From: Chloroflexota bacterium
Lineage (GTDB): Bacteria > Chloroflexota > Limnocylindria > QHBO01
NCBI GenBank assembly: GCA_013697395.1
Contig: JACCWY010000239.1
Location: 1-16,362, forward strand
DNA: 16,362 nt
Direction: 5' to 3'
Of the stretch, positions 5,498-13,235 are shown piece after piece. A program made the translations under genes and the position numbers. The notes under the pieces were generated by a model, which saw only the letters and a list, made by a program, of their open reading frames with translations, was not told the DNA's origin and made no database searches. The stretch's first letter is position 1, and the number at the start of each line of letters is the position of its first letter.

Positions 5498-8001
5498 CAA
5501 ACGGACTGGTTGGCAAAGGCCGTACGAATCAGAGTGTCACGCAGCCAGTCATCGTCGCCTGCGATCGCATGATCCTCGAGCTCGATTGCCCGCGCGGCGG
5601 TGAAGGAATCGCGGTGCATCCCAGATCTGGCGAGCAGGAGGAACGGCGAGTCGGTCTCCACCGCCTCCTCATCGGTCCCGAACAGGGTCTCCTCGAGCTT
5701 CTCGCCGGCGCGCAGGCCGCTGAAGACGATCTGAATGTCGCGACCACCGGCCGGAGCCGACAGCCGGATCAGGTCGCGGGCGAGGTCGGTGATCCGGATC
5801 GGCTGGCCCATGTTGAGGACGTGGACCTCGCCGGGTCGCCCGACCGCGCCGGCATGCAGGATCAGGCGCACGGCCTCCGGAATGGTCATGAAGTAGCGCG
5901 TCATGTCGGGGTGGGTGACCGTCACCGGGCCGCCATCCGCGATCTGCTGCCGGAAGAGCTCCAGGACCGAGCCCTGCGAGCCCATCACGTTGCCGAAGCG
6001 CACGATCACGAACCGGCCACGGACCGTCGCGCCCAGCTCCCGGACGATCCCCTCACCGATGCGCTTCGTGGCGCCCATGATCGAGGACGGATCGACCGCC
6101 TTGTCGGTGCTGATGAAGATCAGCGCCTCGACGTCGGCCCTGGCCGCCGCTTCCGCCACCAGGCGCGTTCCGCGCACGTTCGTCCAGACCGTGGATGCCA
6201 CGTTCGACTCCGACAGCGGCACATGCTTCTGCGCCGCGGCATGGAAGACGACCTGCGGCCGCTCGCGCTCGAAGACGCGCGCCACGGAGCCGGGGTCCGT
6301 GATGTCGCCGATCACCGCGGTGACCTCCACGCCCGGGAACCGACGCCGAAGCTCCTCGTCCACGTAGAAAAGGGGCGTTTCGGCGCGCTCGAAGAGCACC
6401 AGCCGGCCGGCTCCGAGGGAGGCCACCTGGCGGCACAGCTCGGAGCCGATGCTGCCTCCGGCGCCGGTCACGAGCACCGTCCGCCGCCCGACGAGCGCCC
6501 GCATCGGCTCCTCGCCGATGGCGATCGGCCCGCGCCGCAGGAGGTCCTCGACGAGAACCGGGCGAACGCGGTTCACGGAGACGGTGTCGTCCAGCAGCTC
6601 GTTCACGGCGGGTAGCGTGCGAACGGCGACGCCGGCCGCCTCGCACAGGGCAACGACGTGGCGCAGCCGATCGCCCCCGATGCGTGGCATCGCCACGATG
6701 ACCTCTGCCACTTCCCGCTCGCCGACGACGCGGGGCAGGTCGTCCACGACCCCGATGACCTCGATGCCGTAGATCGTCTGCCCCCGTTTGGCATGGTCGT
6801 CGTCCAGGAAGCCCACCGGCTCGAGCCTCAGCGCGCGGTTGCGCCGCATCTCCCGCGCGAGCTGAGCACCCGCGTCACCCGCGCCGTAGATGAGGACGGG
6901 CCGCGGCGGACCGGCCATGGCGGGCGCGCCGCCCTCGTCGAGACCCTCCTGCCGGATGCGCGATGCGAAGCGGATCCCGCCCAGGACGATGAGCGAGAGC
7001 AGGAACTCGATGATGATCGCGCTACGTGGGAATCCGACGGTCCCCGGGAACGCCCAGGGCTGCATCACCACGAAGATCAGGATCGTCATGATCAGCGAGC
7101 CGGCCGCCAGCGCGGAGACCACGAGCCCAGCGTCCGAGACGGTGGGGTACCGCCATACGCGGAGATAGGCGCCCGCGATGATGAAGGCGGCCGGACGGAC
7201 CAGAGCCGCCAGCGGCACGAAGACCCAGTAGGTGGCGACGGCGGCGAAGATGTTGTTGCGGTCGATCCGCAGCCCGACCGCCAGCGCCGCGGCGACCGCG
7301 GCCAGCACCGCGTCGAGCAGGACCGGCCCTGGGCGGGCGCTCGCGAGCCGCTCGCCGAGGGTGTAGCGGCGCCGCGGGCGGTTTGATCGTCGCTCGCCTG
7401 CCGACAGGATGCCGACCAGCGTCTTCCACAGGACGGTGGCATCTCGCCGCAGGCTGAAGGTCCGCACGTACTCGAGGTCGACTGCTAGCTTGGCATGCAT
7501 GAGCTCCGACTCGTACACCGCGTTCGGGTCCCCTTCGAGCAGCTCCTCCTCGTCGATGTAGGCGATCTGGGTCGGGCCGGTGATGCCTGGCCGGACGGCG
7601 AGGACCTCCCGCTCTGCCGCGGTCCATTGCGACACGTAGGTCGGCGCTTCGGGTCGAGGGCCGACGAGCGACATCTGGCCGGCCAGGACGTTCACCAGCT
7701 GAGGCAGCTCATCGAGCTTCGTGCGGCGCAGGAAGGCGCCGACGCGGGTGACCCGGAAGTCGAAGGCACCCGTGACCGCCGGGCCGACCCGGTCCGCACC
7801 GCGCGCCATGGACCGGAACTTCCACATCGTGAACTCGCGCCCGTGCCGGCCGACGCGACGTGCGCCATACACGACCGGTCCGGTCGAGTCGGCCGCCACC
7901 GCCACGGCCACCACCGCCATGACCGGGACGAGCAGCACTAGCACCACTAGCCCGATCATCATGTCCAGGAGCCGCTTGATGGCGGCCTGCCACAGTCGCA
8001 C
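5497..8001 (-). CDS. fused phosphoglycosyl transferase - UDP-HexNAc 4,6-dehydratase
   Basis: An 834-residue fusion. Residues 1-200 form a complete small monotopic PGT (bacterial sugar transferase family): re-entrant hydrophobic helix (about 11-36), MWKFRSM (59-65), KLDELPQL with the Asp97-Glu98 catalytic dyad, and MSLVGPRPE (110-118). It would transfer a sugar phosphate from UDP-sugar to undecaprenyl phosphate. A basic linker (201-215) leads to four hydrophobic segments (about 226-345), a first Rossmann domain (GAGDAGA, 373-379) and an SDR dehydratase domain of FlaA1/WbpM/PglF type (507-790): GAGGSIG (513-519), AAAQKHVPLSES (588-599), STDKAVDP (631-638) and MGATK. In the last, Met642 replaces the usual SDR Tyr, as in this dehydratase family, with Lys646. 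Product: a UDP-4-keto-6-deoxy-HexNAc. All domains look intact and in one frame. GTG start, two bases after the aminotransferase stop. The substrate of the PGT half is inferred, not shown. Confidence 0.92.
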   Translation of the reverse strand: MRLWQAAIKRLLDMMIGLVVLVLLVPVMAVVAVAVAADSTGPVVYGARRVGRHGREFTMWKFRSMARGADRVGPAVTGAFDFRVTRVGAFLRRTKLDELPQLVNVLAGQMSLVGPRPEAPTYVSQWTAAEREVLAVRPGITGPTQIAYIDEEELLEGDPNAVYESELMHAKLAVDLEYVRTFSLRRDATVLWKTLVGILSAGERRSNRPRRRYTLGERLASARPGPVLLDAVLAAVAAALAVGLRIDRNNIFAAVATYWVFVPLAALVRPAAFIIAGAYLRVWRYPTVSDAGLVVSALAAGSLIMTILIFVVMQPWAFPGTVGFPRSAIIIEFLLSLIVLGGIRFASRIRQEGLDEGGAPAMAGPPRPVLIYGAGDAGAQLAREMRRNRALRLEPVGFLDDDHAKRGQTIYGIEVIGVVDDLPRVVGEREVAEVIVAMPRIGGDRLRHVVALCEAAGVAVRTLPAVNELLDDTVSVNRVRPVLVEDLLRRGPIAIGEEPMRALVGRRTVLVTGAGGSIGSELCRQVASLGAGRLVLFERAETPLFYVDEELRRRFPGVEVTAVIGDITDPGSVARVFERERPQVVFHAAAQKHVPLSESNVASTVWTNVRGTRLVAEAAARADVEALIFISTDKAVDPSSIMGATKRIGEGIVRELGATVRGRFVIVRFGNVMGSQGSVLELFRQQIADGGPVTVTHPDMTRYFMTIPEAVRLILHAGAVGRPGEVHVLNMGQPIRITDLARDLIRLSAPAGGRDIQIVFSGLRAGEKLEETLFGTDEEAVETDSPFLLLARSGMHRDSFTAARAIELEDHAIAGDDDWLRDTLIRTAFANQSV

Positions 8002-8003
8002 GC

Positions 8004-9179
8004 CTATGCCTCGACCGGTCGTCGGGCGGCCGCGCAGATCTCGAGGAGCGTCGCGGCCACGCGATCGACCTCGACCTCGGTCATCCCCGGCCAGATCGGC
8101 AGCGAGATGGACCGCTCGAAGATCGACTCAGCCACCGGGAAGTCGCCCGGCGCGTATCCATAGCGCTGCTGGTAGTGGGGGTGGAGATGGAGCGGGATGA
8201 AATGGACGGAAGCGCCGATGCCGGCCTCGCCCAACCGCCGGATGACCTCGGCGCGGTCGATGGTCAGCGTCCCGAGATTCAGTCGCACGACGTACAGGTG
8301 CCATGCGTGAAGGTCGCCGGCGCGACGCGGCGGCCGCTCCATCATGGGCGAGCTGGCAAAGGCCGCGTCGTAGCGGGTTCGGATCGCGGTGCGGGCATCC
8401 GCCAGCTCGTCAAGGCGCTCGAGCTGGACGAGTCCGATCGCGGCGGCGAGATCGGTCAGGTTGTACTTGAACCCGGCCTCCGCGACCTCGTACGCCCAGG
8501 ACCCGCCGGCACCATACCGGTTCCATGCGTCGGCGCTGATGCCATGCAGCCGCATCAGGCGCGCGCGGTTGGCGACGTCGTCAAGGTCGGTGACGAGCAT
8601 TCCGCCCTCGCCGCCGGTGGTCATCGTCTTCGTGGCGTAGAAGCTGAAGGCTGCCGCGTCGCCCAGGCGGCCGGTGGGGACGCCGCCGGCCGAGGCGGGC
8701 AGCGCATGGGCGGCGTCTTCCAGGAAGCGAGCAGACGGCGCGACCGTCCGCAGCGCGTCGACGTCGACCGCCTGCCCGCCGAAATGGACCGGCATGACGA
8801 CGCGCGTTGCATCGGTCAGTGCCGTCTCGAGCTGGGACGGTCCCAGCAGCGCATCCTCGCCGACGTCGGCGAGGACGACCCGGGCACCTATGTACGCACA
8901 TACCTCGCCGCAGGCGGTGAAGGTCTGGACCGGGACGATCACATCGTCGCCCGGGCCGACGCCGAATGCGTCGAGGGCAAGGTGCAGCGCGGCGGTGGCG
9001 CTGTTGACGGCAAGGGCGTGCTTGACTCCGATGCGCTTCGCGATGGCTGCCTCGAGCGCGTGCGCCTTCGCACCGGTCGTGAGCCAGCCCGACCGCAGCA
9101 CCTCGACGGCGGCCGCGATCTCGCGGTCACCGATGGCCGGCCTGTGGAATGGGATCGGCTCCAGCTCGTTTGCGCTCAC
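8004..9179 (-). CDS. DegT/DnrJ/EryC1 family PLP-dependent sugar aminotransferase
   Basis: A 391-residue fold-type I aminotransferase of the family acting on nucleotide-linked ketosugars. Visible motifs: SGWLTTGAKA (30-39), the cofactor phosphate-binding NSATAALHLAL (59-69), PVQTFTA (83-89), PVHFGGQ (130-136), EDAAHA (154-159; Asp155 contacts the pyridine nitrogen), FSFYATKTMTTG (178-189) with the PLP lysine Lys184, and a C-terminal KYNLTDLAAAIGLVQL block. It lies two bases upstream of the PGT-dehydratase fusion, so the natural substrate is that enzyme's UDP-4-keto-6-deoxy-HexNAc, giving a UDP-4-amino sugar as PglE, PseC or WbpE do; which stereoisomer cannot be told. The start is GTG 9179, preceded by a weak GAGG-like Shine-Dalgarno and a good minus-strand promoter. 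It is the first gene of the three-gene unit. Confidence 0.92.
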   Translation of the reverse strand: MSANELEPIPFHRPAIGDREIAAAVEVLRSGWLTTGAKAHALEAAIAKRIGVKHALAVNSATAALHLALDAFGVGPGDDVIVPVQTFTACGEVCAYIGARVVLADVGEDALLGPSQLETALTDATRVVMPVHFGGQAVDVDALRTVAPSARFLEDAAHALPASAGGVPTGRLGDAAAFSFYATKTMTTGGEGGMLVTDLDDVANRARLMRLHGISADAWNRYGAGGSWAYEVAEAGFKYNLTDLAAAIGLVQLERLDELADARTAIRTRYDAAFASSPMMERPPRRAGDLHAWHLYVVRLNLGTLTIDRAEVIRRLGEAGIGASVHFIPLHLHPHYQQRYGYAPGDFPVAESIFERSISLPIWPGMTEVEVDRVAATLLEICAAARRPVEA

Positions 9180-9204
9180 TTGGGCCTCGTGGTCGTGCGG
9201 CAGC

Positions 9205-9234
9205 AGGCTACGGAGGCACGGTGCAGCGGGTCAA
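9205..9234 (-). promoter_or_regulatory. putative promoter of the aminotransferase operon
   Basis: On the minus strand TTGACC (-35, complement of 9229-9234) and TAGCCT (-10, complement of 9205-9210) are 18 bases apart. The -10 ends 25 bases before the GTG at 9179. This is the best sigma70-like match I found in the window and would drive aminotransferase, fusion and ligase-like genes as one transcript. Confidence 0.5.
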
Positions 9235-9242
9235 CAGTACTA

Positions 9243-9282
9243 CCGGAGATACCGTCTTCCGATACTGCCGCACCATCTCCGG
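9243..9282. promoter_or_regulatory. inverted repeat, possible operator in the divergent intergenic region
   Basis: CCGGAGAT (9243-9250) and ATCTCCGG (9275-9282) are perfect 8-bp inverted arms separated by 24 bases. They lie between the divergent aminotransferase and flippase genes. The right arm abuts the CAAGAT element before the flippase, and the left arm starts nine bases upstream of the aminotransferase -35. Arm spacing suits two sites bound on nearby helical faces, but a regulator is not encoded nearby. Confidence 0.35.
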
Positions 9283-9288
9283 CAAGAT
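9283..9288 (+). promoter_or_regulatory. possible -10 element of the flippase gene
   Basis: CAAGAT lies nine bases upstream of the flippase ATG at 9298. It keeps the A2 and T6 positions of a -10 hexamer and would give a very short or absent leader. No Shine-Dalgarno is visible between it and the ATG. Confidence 0.3.
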
Positions 9289-9297
9289 GAGACATGC

Positions 9298-10728
9298 ATG
9301 CAGGATCTGACGCCAGAGCCACTCAGCCCGACGTCTTCTCTCGGCGGCCGGCCGCTTCGAAAGGTGTTTCTCGACAGCGTTCAGTACGCGCTGGGTGGGC
9401 TCGCCTACAAGGCGATCGCACTGATCTCGCTTCCAATCCTGGCGCGGCTGGTTTCACCTGCCGAGCTGGGCCTGCTGGACTTGGCCGTGATCGTGGCACT
9501 CGTGGTTTCCGGCCTTGGGACGCTTGGGCTGGACACAGCACTTGCCCGAATGGATGCCGAGACGCCCGATCCCGATGTGTGGGCCAGCGCCGGCGTCGTG
9601 ATGATTGCAGGGCTGCTGTTGGTCGGGCTCGTGGGAGCAGTCCTGAGTGTGCCCCTGTCATCGATTCTGCTGGCCGATGCGGAGCATGCCGGCGTCATTG
9701 CCTCGGGTGTCCTGTACGGCTGCGTCCTGGGCGCCTGCACGATGGGACTCAACATCGTCCGACTCCGTTCACGCCCACGCAGGTATGCGACTTACGGCTT
9801 CATCATCGTGCTCGGCGAGATGGCCGGCGCCCTCACGCTGGCCGCGCTCGGAGCTCCGGTCCCGGTCATCGTCATGGGTTGGGTGCTGGCGTCTGCGATC
9901 GGCACGGCCGTCCTCTTCGTACGCGAGCACCCACCAATCGGACGTCCGTCACTGACGATGGTGAAGCGTCTCTTGGCTTTCGGCACACCGCTCGTGCCGG
10001 CCGCGCTCGTGTGGATTCTTGCGGATGTCGCGGTGCGCTCGGCGGTCGGTCGCGAGCTCGGGCTGGACGCCATGGGCATGTACGGGATTGCTCTGCGGAT
10101 CGCGAGTGTGCTGACATTGATCGTCGCCGGCTTCGCCCTAGCTTGGCATCCTTTCTTGTATCGGTCCGGCGCGACGGAAGTGCGCGACCTTGCGTATCAG
10201 GCGGCTATCCGGCTGTCGGCCGCTCTCGGCGCGCTGGCGATCGTCCTTGCGTCACTCGCGCCCGAGGTGGTGACAGTCGTCGCGGGGCCGAGGTACGCCG
10301 GCGCGGCGACGGTGGTCCCCGCATTGGCGCTTGGAGCGACGCTGTTCGGGATGGTCACGCTTTCGGCTGCTGTGCTCGGCGTCGACTTCAACACGCGAGT
10401 CCTCGCGATTGCCTCGGGGGTTGGCGCGGCCATCCAGGTCGTGTGTAGCGCGCTTCTCATCGATCGGGTCGGCCTTGTCGGTGCGGGCACGGCGACCGCG
10501 CTCGGATACGGCGTTACGCTCGCCGCCGTGGCCCTAAAGGCACGGCTCCCTGTTGGCCGGGTTGGACTACAGCTGGTCGTCGTGATCGCGGTCCTCGTCG
10601 TCCTGACAATGCTGGGAGAAATGCCTGCCTGGATGCGATTCAGCACTGGCTTTGCCGGGCTGCTGCTCCTGGCCACGGCCACGGCAATTAGCCCGCGTCG
10701 CGTAACCGATACGCCCAACAGAGATTGA
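9298..10728 (+). CDS. Wzx-type polysaccharide flippase (MOP/MATE superfamily)
   Basis: A 476-residue polytopic membrane protein with about 12-14 hydrophobic segments, the usual size for RfbX/Wzx flippases. After a polar N-terminus it has the characteristic first helix (GGLAYKAIALISLPILARLVSPAELGLLDLA, in pieces from residue 33 to 64), where PILARLVSPAELG corresponds to the P.laR.l.p.e.G pattern of the family. A second MOP-like half begins around 220. It should move undecaprenyl-diphosphate-linked repeat units from the inner to the outer face of the membrane, supplying the ligase/polymerase. The start is ATG 9298; another ATG four bases earlier is out of frame. The gene is divergent from the aminotransferase and its last 41 bases overlap the convergent methyltransferase. 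Third codon positions look less strictly G/C than in the fusion gene. Confidence 0.87.
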   Translation: MQDLTPEPLSPTSSLGGRPLRKVFLDSVQYALGGLAYKAIALISLPILARLVSPAELGLLDLAVIVALVVSGLGTLGLDTALARMDAETPDPDVWASAGVVMIAGLLLVGLVGAVLSVPLSSILLADAEHAGVIASGVLYGCVLGACTMGLNIVRLRSRPRRYATYGFIIVLGEMAGALTLAALGAPVPVIVMGWVLASAIGTAVLFVREHPPIGRPSLTMVKRLLAFGTPLVPAALVWILADVAVRSAVGRELGLDAMGMYGIALRIASVLTLIVAGFALAWHPFLYRSGATEVRDLAYQAAIRLSAALGALAIVLASLAPEVVTVVAGPRYAGAATVVPALALGATLFGMVTLSAAVLGVDFNTRVLAIASGVGAAIQVVCSALLIDRVGLVGAGTATALGYGVTLAAVALKARLPVGRVGLQLVVVIAVLVVLTMLGEMPAWMRFSTGFAGLLLLATATAISPRRVTDTPNRD

Positions 10729-11410
10729 ATCGCTTCCGCAGATGGCCGTCGACCAGGTCTGACGCGAGAAGCTCATCCACGGCGCGTTGGACTCCGACGC
10801 CCGGGTCGTGATTGTCGTAATCGTCGAACACAACGACCCCACCCTCCACCACGCGTGGCACCCATGTCTCGATGTCGGATCGAACGCCCTCGTAGGTATG
10901 CAGGCCATCGATGAAGAGGAGCCTGATTGGCTCGTTCGCGACGACGCCCGCCGCCGCCTGCGAAGTCATCACCACCTCGTCCACCCATTGGTCGACGCCG
11001 AACCGCTTGATGTTATCCCTGAATTCCGCGAGAGAGCTCTCGCGGGCTAGGTCATGTTCGGCGAGATACCAGTCATCGCCGCCGTGTGGATCGATAGCTA
11101 TCACCCGCTCGCGACGAGCGGCGCGGGTTCCCGCCGCCAACGCGATTGTTGACCGACCCCATGCCGAGCCGATCTCGACGATCTGTCCGGACGCGGGGCC
11201 ACCGCGTGCGAGCTGGTAGAGAAGGTATGCGTCGGGCGCTCGCAGCCATCCCCGCACCGTAGGCGAGGCTTTGGCCCAGAGTCGCGCGAATGAGACGAAA
11301 CTGGGCCGCATGCACTGGGCGAGGGAGCGGATGAAGAGGGGTAACCGACCTAGTCTCTGCCCATAGGCTCGTGGGCGGACTGCGATTGGCTCAAGATCCT
11401 GTCGCGTCAT
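10688..11410 (-). CDS. class I SAM methyltransferase, Methyltransf_24 type
   Basis: A 240-residue soluble protein. SAM-binding motif I is VEIGSAWGRSTIALA (78-92), followed by an acidic post-I residue in VIAIDPHGG (103-111). LLFIDGLHTYEGVRSDIETW (164-183) and GGVVVFDDYDNHD (190-202) match the FIDG.H.Y..v..Di..w and DDY pattern of the TylF/Methyltransf_24 group, which often methylates sugar hydroxyls in glycan and natural-product loci. The substrate is inferred to be a sugar of the local polysaccharide. The start is ATG 11410; a longer open frame to 11590 is rejected because it is antisense to the neighbouring glycosyltransferase. Its end overlaps the flippase end by 41 bases, tail to tail, and its start faces the glycosyltransferase start 18 bases away. 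Confidence 0.85.
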   Translation of the reverse strand: MTRQDLEPIAVRPRAYGQRLGRLPLFIRSLAQCMRPSFVSFARLWAKASPTVRGWLRAPDAYLLYQLARGGPASGQIVEIGSAWGRSTIALAAGTRAARRERVIAIDPHGGDDWYLAEHDLARESSLAEFRDNIKRFGVDQWVDEVVMTSQAAAGVVANEPIRLLFIDGLHTYEGVRSDIETWVPRVVEGGVVVFDDYDNHDPGVGVQRAVDELLASDLVDGHLRKRFNLCWAYRLRDAG

Positions 11411-11428
11411 TCGTGCAGGATTGCATGC
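11411..11428. promoter_or_regulatory. 18-base divergent promoter region with overlapping -10-like elements
   Basis: Only 18 bases separate the ATG of the methyltransferase (minus) from the GTG of the glycosyltransferase (plus). CAGGAT (11416-11421, plus; seven bases to GTG) and AATCCT (complement of 11417-11422, minus; six bases to ATG) overlap almost completely. Either both genes are leaderless and share the core, or true promoters lie inside the opposite coding regions. Confidence 0.3.
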
Positions 11429-12454
11429 GTGAGCGCTGCTGTTATGAGGATTGCTGTGATCGTGCCGGCGCGCAACTGCGCGAATCTCCTCGTCGCGTGC
11501 ATCGCGCAGATCTTGAAGCAGACCCGTAAGGTTGACGAGATTGTAATCTCGGTCGGGCCATCGGTGGACGGTACAGCCGATGTGGCCCAAGCGCTGGCCG
11601 CCGACGTCGATACGGTGCGTGTTGTCCGGAATCCGGCCGGTGACCGGGGATCTGCACTCAACGTGGCGCTGGATGGCCTTGAATCACAATTCGTAGCAAT
11701 GGTGGATGCGCAGTCCCTGATTGAGCTCGACTACATCGACACCGCTCTTAGGGTCATCGATCAGACAGGTGCCGCGGTTGTCGGAGGGCCGATGAGGCCA
11801 CGCGGCCGTACGGCCATTGGTCGGGCCATGGCGGCGGCGCTGCGCTCGCCATTCGGCGTGGGAAACTCGCAATTCCACTTCGGGGGGGCGGCCCGAGAGG
11901 TGGAATCGGTGTACCTCGGCGTATACCGGAGGGCAGCGTTGCAAACCGTCGGCCCGTACAACGCAGGTCTGCTGCGCACCGAAGACGACGACATGAATGC
12001 GCGGCTTCGAGCGTCGGATATGCGCCTCTGGATGGACCCGGCGATTCGATCGACGTACCTGTGCCGCAGCACACTCCGCGAAGTCTGGAGCCAGTACTAC
12101 GGATACGGCTATTGGAAGGTGGCTCTCGGTACCATCCGGCCCGAGGCGATACGCTTGAGGCAGTTCGTGCCTGCAGTCTTCGTCCTTGGGTTGACCGCTG
12201 CCGCCGCGACGTCGGCCCTGGCGTGGTGGCCAACAGTTTTCGTCGTCCTCGGAATCTATGTGGCATTTGGCGTGACGGCGGCGTTGCTCGCGCCCGCTGA
12301 CGGGCTCGCCGCCCGACTCCTGTTCGTTCCGGTTGTGCTCACGATGCACCTCGCATACGGCATCGGGTCGCTGGCGGGCTTAGTCAGCTGGCGTCACGTC
12401 GCGGCCGCCGCGAAATCCGACTCGGGCCGCCGTGGGACCGGAGTTCGCCCATGA
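11429..12454 (+). CDS. GT2 family glycosyltransferase, ExoA-like
   Basis: A 341-residue membrane-anchored glycosyltransferase. The GT-A domain starts with RIAVIVPARN (7-16); the metal-site region is MVDAQS (91-96), a DAQ in place of DxD that resembles the DAH of ExoA-type enzymes. Further ExoA-like blocks are PFGVGNSQFHFG (141-152), VESVYLGVYRR (158-168), RTEDDDMNARLR (183-194; catalytic Asp/Glu) and QYYGYGYWKV (222-231). Three hydrophobic segments (about 247-320) anchor the C-terminus. ExoA of succinoglycan synthesis adds glucose to a lipid-linked intermediate; the sugar here cannot be read from sequence. GTG 11429 is used as start; an ATG at 11444 leaves the fold intact and is possible. The stop overlaps the next gene's ATG as ATGA. 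Confidence 0.9.
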   Translation: MSAAVMRIAVIVPARNCANLLVACIAQILKQTRKVDEIVISVGPSVDGTADVAQALAADVDTVRVVRNPAGDRGSALNVALDGLESQFVAMVDAQSLIELDYIDTALRVIDQTGAAVVGGPMRPRGRTAIGRAMAAALRSPFGVGNSQFHFGGAAREVESVYLGVYRRAALQTVGPYNAGLLRTEDDDMNARLRASDMRLWMDPAIRSTYLCRSTLREVWSQYYGYGYWKVALGTIRPEAIRLRQFVPAVFVLGLTAAAATSALAWWPTVFVVLGIYVAFGVTAALLAPADGLAARLLFVPVVLTMHLAYGIGSLAGLVSWRHVAAAAKSDSGRRGTGVRP

Positions 12455-13146
12455 GAGACGAGATGCGGGAGCAGGAGCTGGCCCGCATCCGCGAGACCTA
12501 CGCTGACTATGAACGCGGACGTATTCGGCTGTGGGACTCGAGCAATCGCGGATTTGCCCGCATTGCGGAAGAGCGCGACGCACGCCTCATTCAGCTCATC
12601 CGACAATCGCTTCCGCCCGATGGGCGGGTGTTGGACGCGGGCAGCGGAGTCGGCACCCTCGCGGCCGTCGCGAAAGGCGCGGGCATTGAGGCGTCATGGA
12701 CCGGAATCGACCTGCTCGAGAGTTCCGTGACCCTTGCGCGAGCGACCCATCCCTGGGCTACGTGGATCGTTGGATCGGCCGACGAGCTCCCTTTTGAGGA
12801 CCAGGCATTCGACGTGATCGTGGCGAGCACCCTGTTCAGCTCACTGCCCTCACGTCGTCTCGAGCACGGCGTGGCGCGCGAGATCGGGCGCGTTGTTCGT
12901 CGGGGAGGGTGGATCGTCTGGTACGACCTGCGCCTCGGGAGTCCGCGCAACCCCGCGGTGCACGGCTTGTCGACTCAGGACGTCGAGCGACTCTTCCCCG
13001 GTTGGCCCCTGGACCTTGAGCCGCTGACCCTCCTCCCGCCCGTCGCACGGCGGCTCGGTCCTTTGACCCGGATCTTCTATCCGGGCCTCAGCCTGCTGAC
13101 GCCATTGCGAAGCCACCTCGTTGGCCGCATCCGCCGGCCCGACTGA
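12451..13146 (+). CDS. class I SAM-dependent methyltransferase
   Basis: A 231-residue soluble protein. Motif I is VLDAGSGVGTLAAVA (60-74); GIDLLESSVTLAR (85-97), SADELPFEDQAFDVIVASTLFSS in parts (109-131) and VVRRGGWIVWYDLR (148-161) complete a Methyltransf_11/25 fold. The ending (LFPGWPLDLEPLTLLPPVARRL, about 181-202) resembles methyltransferases often found beside glycosyltransferases in capsule and O-antigen loci, with a basic amphipathic tail that may touch the membrane. The substrate is inferred to be a sugar or lipid-linked glycan. Its ATG overlaps the stop of the ExoA-like gene by four bases, with GGAG at 12440-12443 seven bases upstream, so the two are co-translated. This is the second methyltransferase in the locus, unrelated in subfamily to the one at 10688-11410. 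Confidence 0.85.
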   Translation: MRDEMREQELARIRETYADYERGRIRLWDSSNRGFARIAEERDARLIQLIRQSLPPDGRVLDAGSGVGTLAAVAKGAGIEASWTGIDLLESSVTLARATHPWATWIVGSADELPFEDQAFDVIVASTLFSSLPSRRLEHGVAREIGRVVRRGGWIVWYDLRLGSPRNPAVHGLSTQDVERLFPGWPLDLEPLTLLPPVARRLGPLTRIFYPGLSLLTPLRSHLVGRIRRPD

Positions 13147-13235
13147 CTACAGTCTCGAAGCGTGCGATCCAGCTTGCGTCCAGGCTCTTCTGGCGAGGAC
13201 TTAAGTCACCAGCACAGCGACTTCCGGACGGCGCG

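Noticed and set aside
4128..5516. A 462-codon minus-strand frame overlapping the ligase-like gene in another frame
   Set aside because: It is Arg/Gly/Ala-rich with no membrane or domain pattern, while the ligase-like frame has clear Wzy_C motifs and coupling.
5569..6615. A 348-codon plus-strand frame inside the PGT-dehydratase gene
   Set aside because: It is antisense to conserved dehydratase motifs and has no recognisable family or start signal.
8674..9297. An N-terminal extension of the flippase reading frame into the aminotransferase region
   Set aside because: The extra 208 codons are antisense to aminotransferase motifs; flippase homology begins right after ATG 9298.
11411..11590. A longer N-terminus for the minus-strand methyltransferase (open to 11590)
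   Set aside because: The extra codons are antisense to the conserved nucleotide-binding start of the ExoA-like glycosyltransferase.
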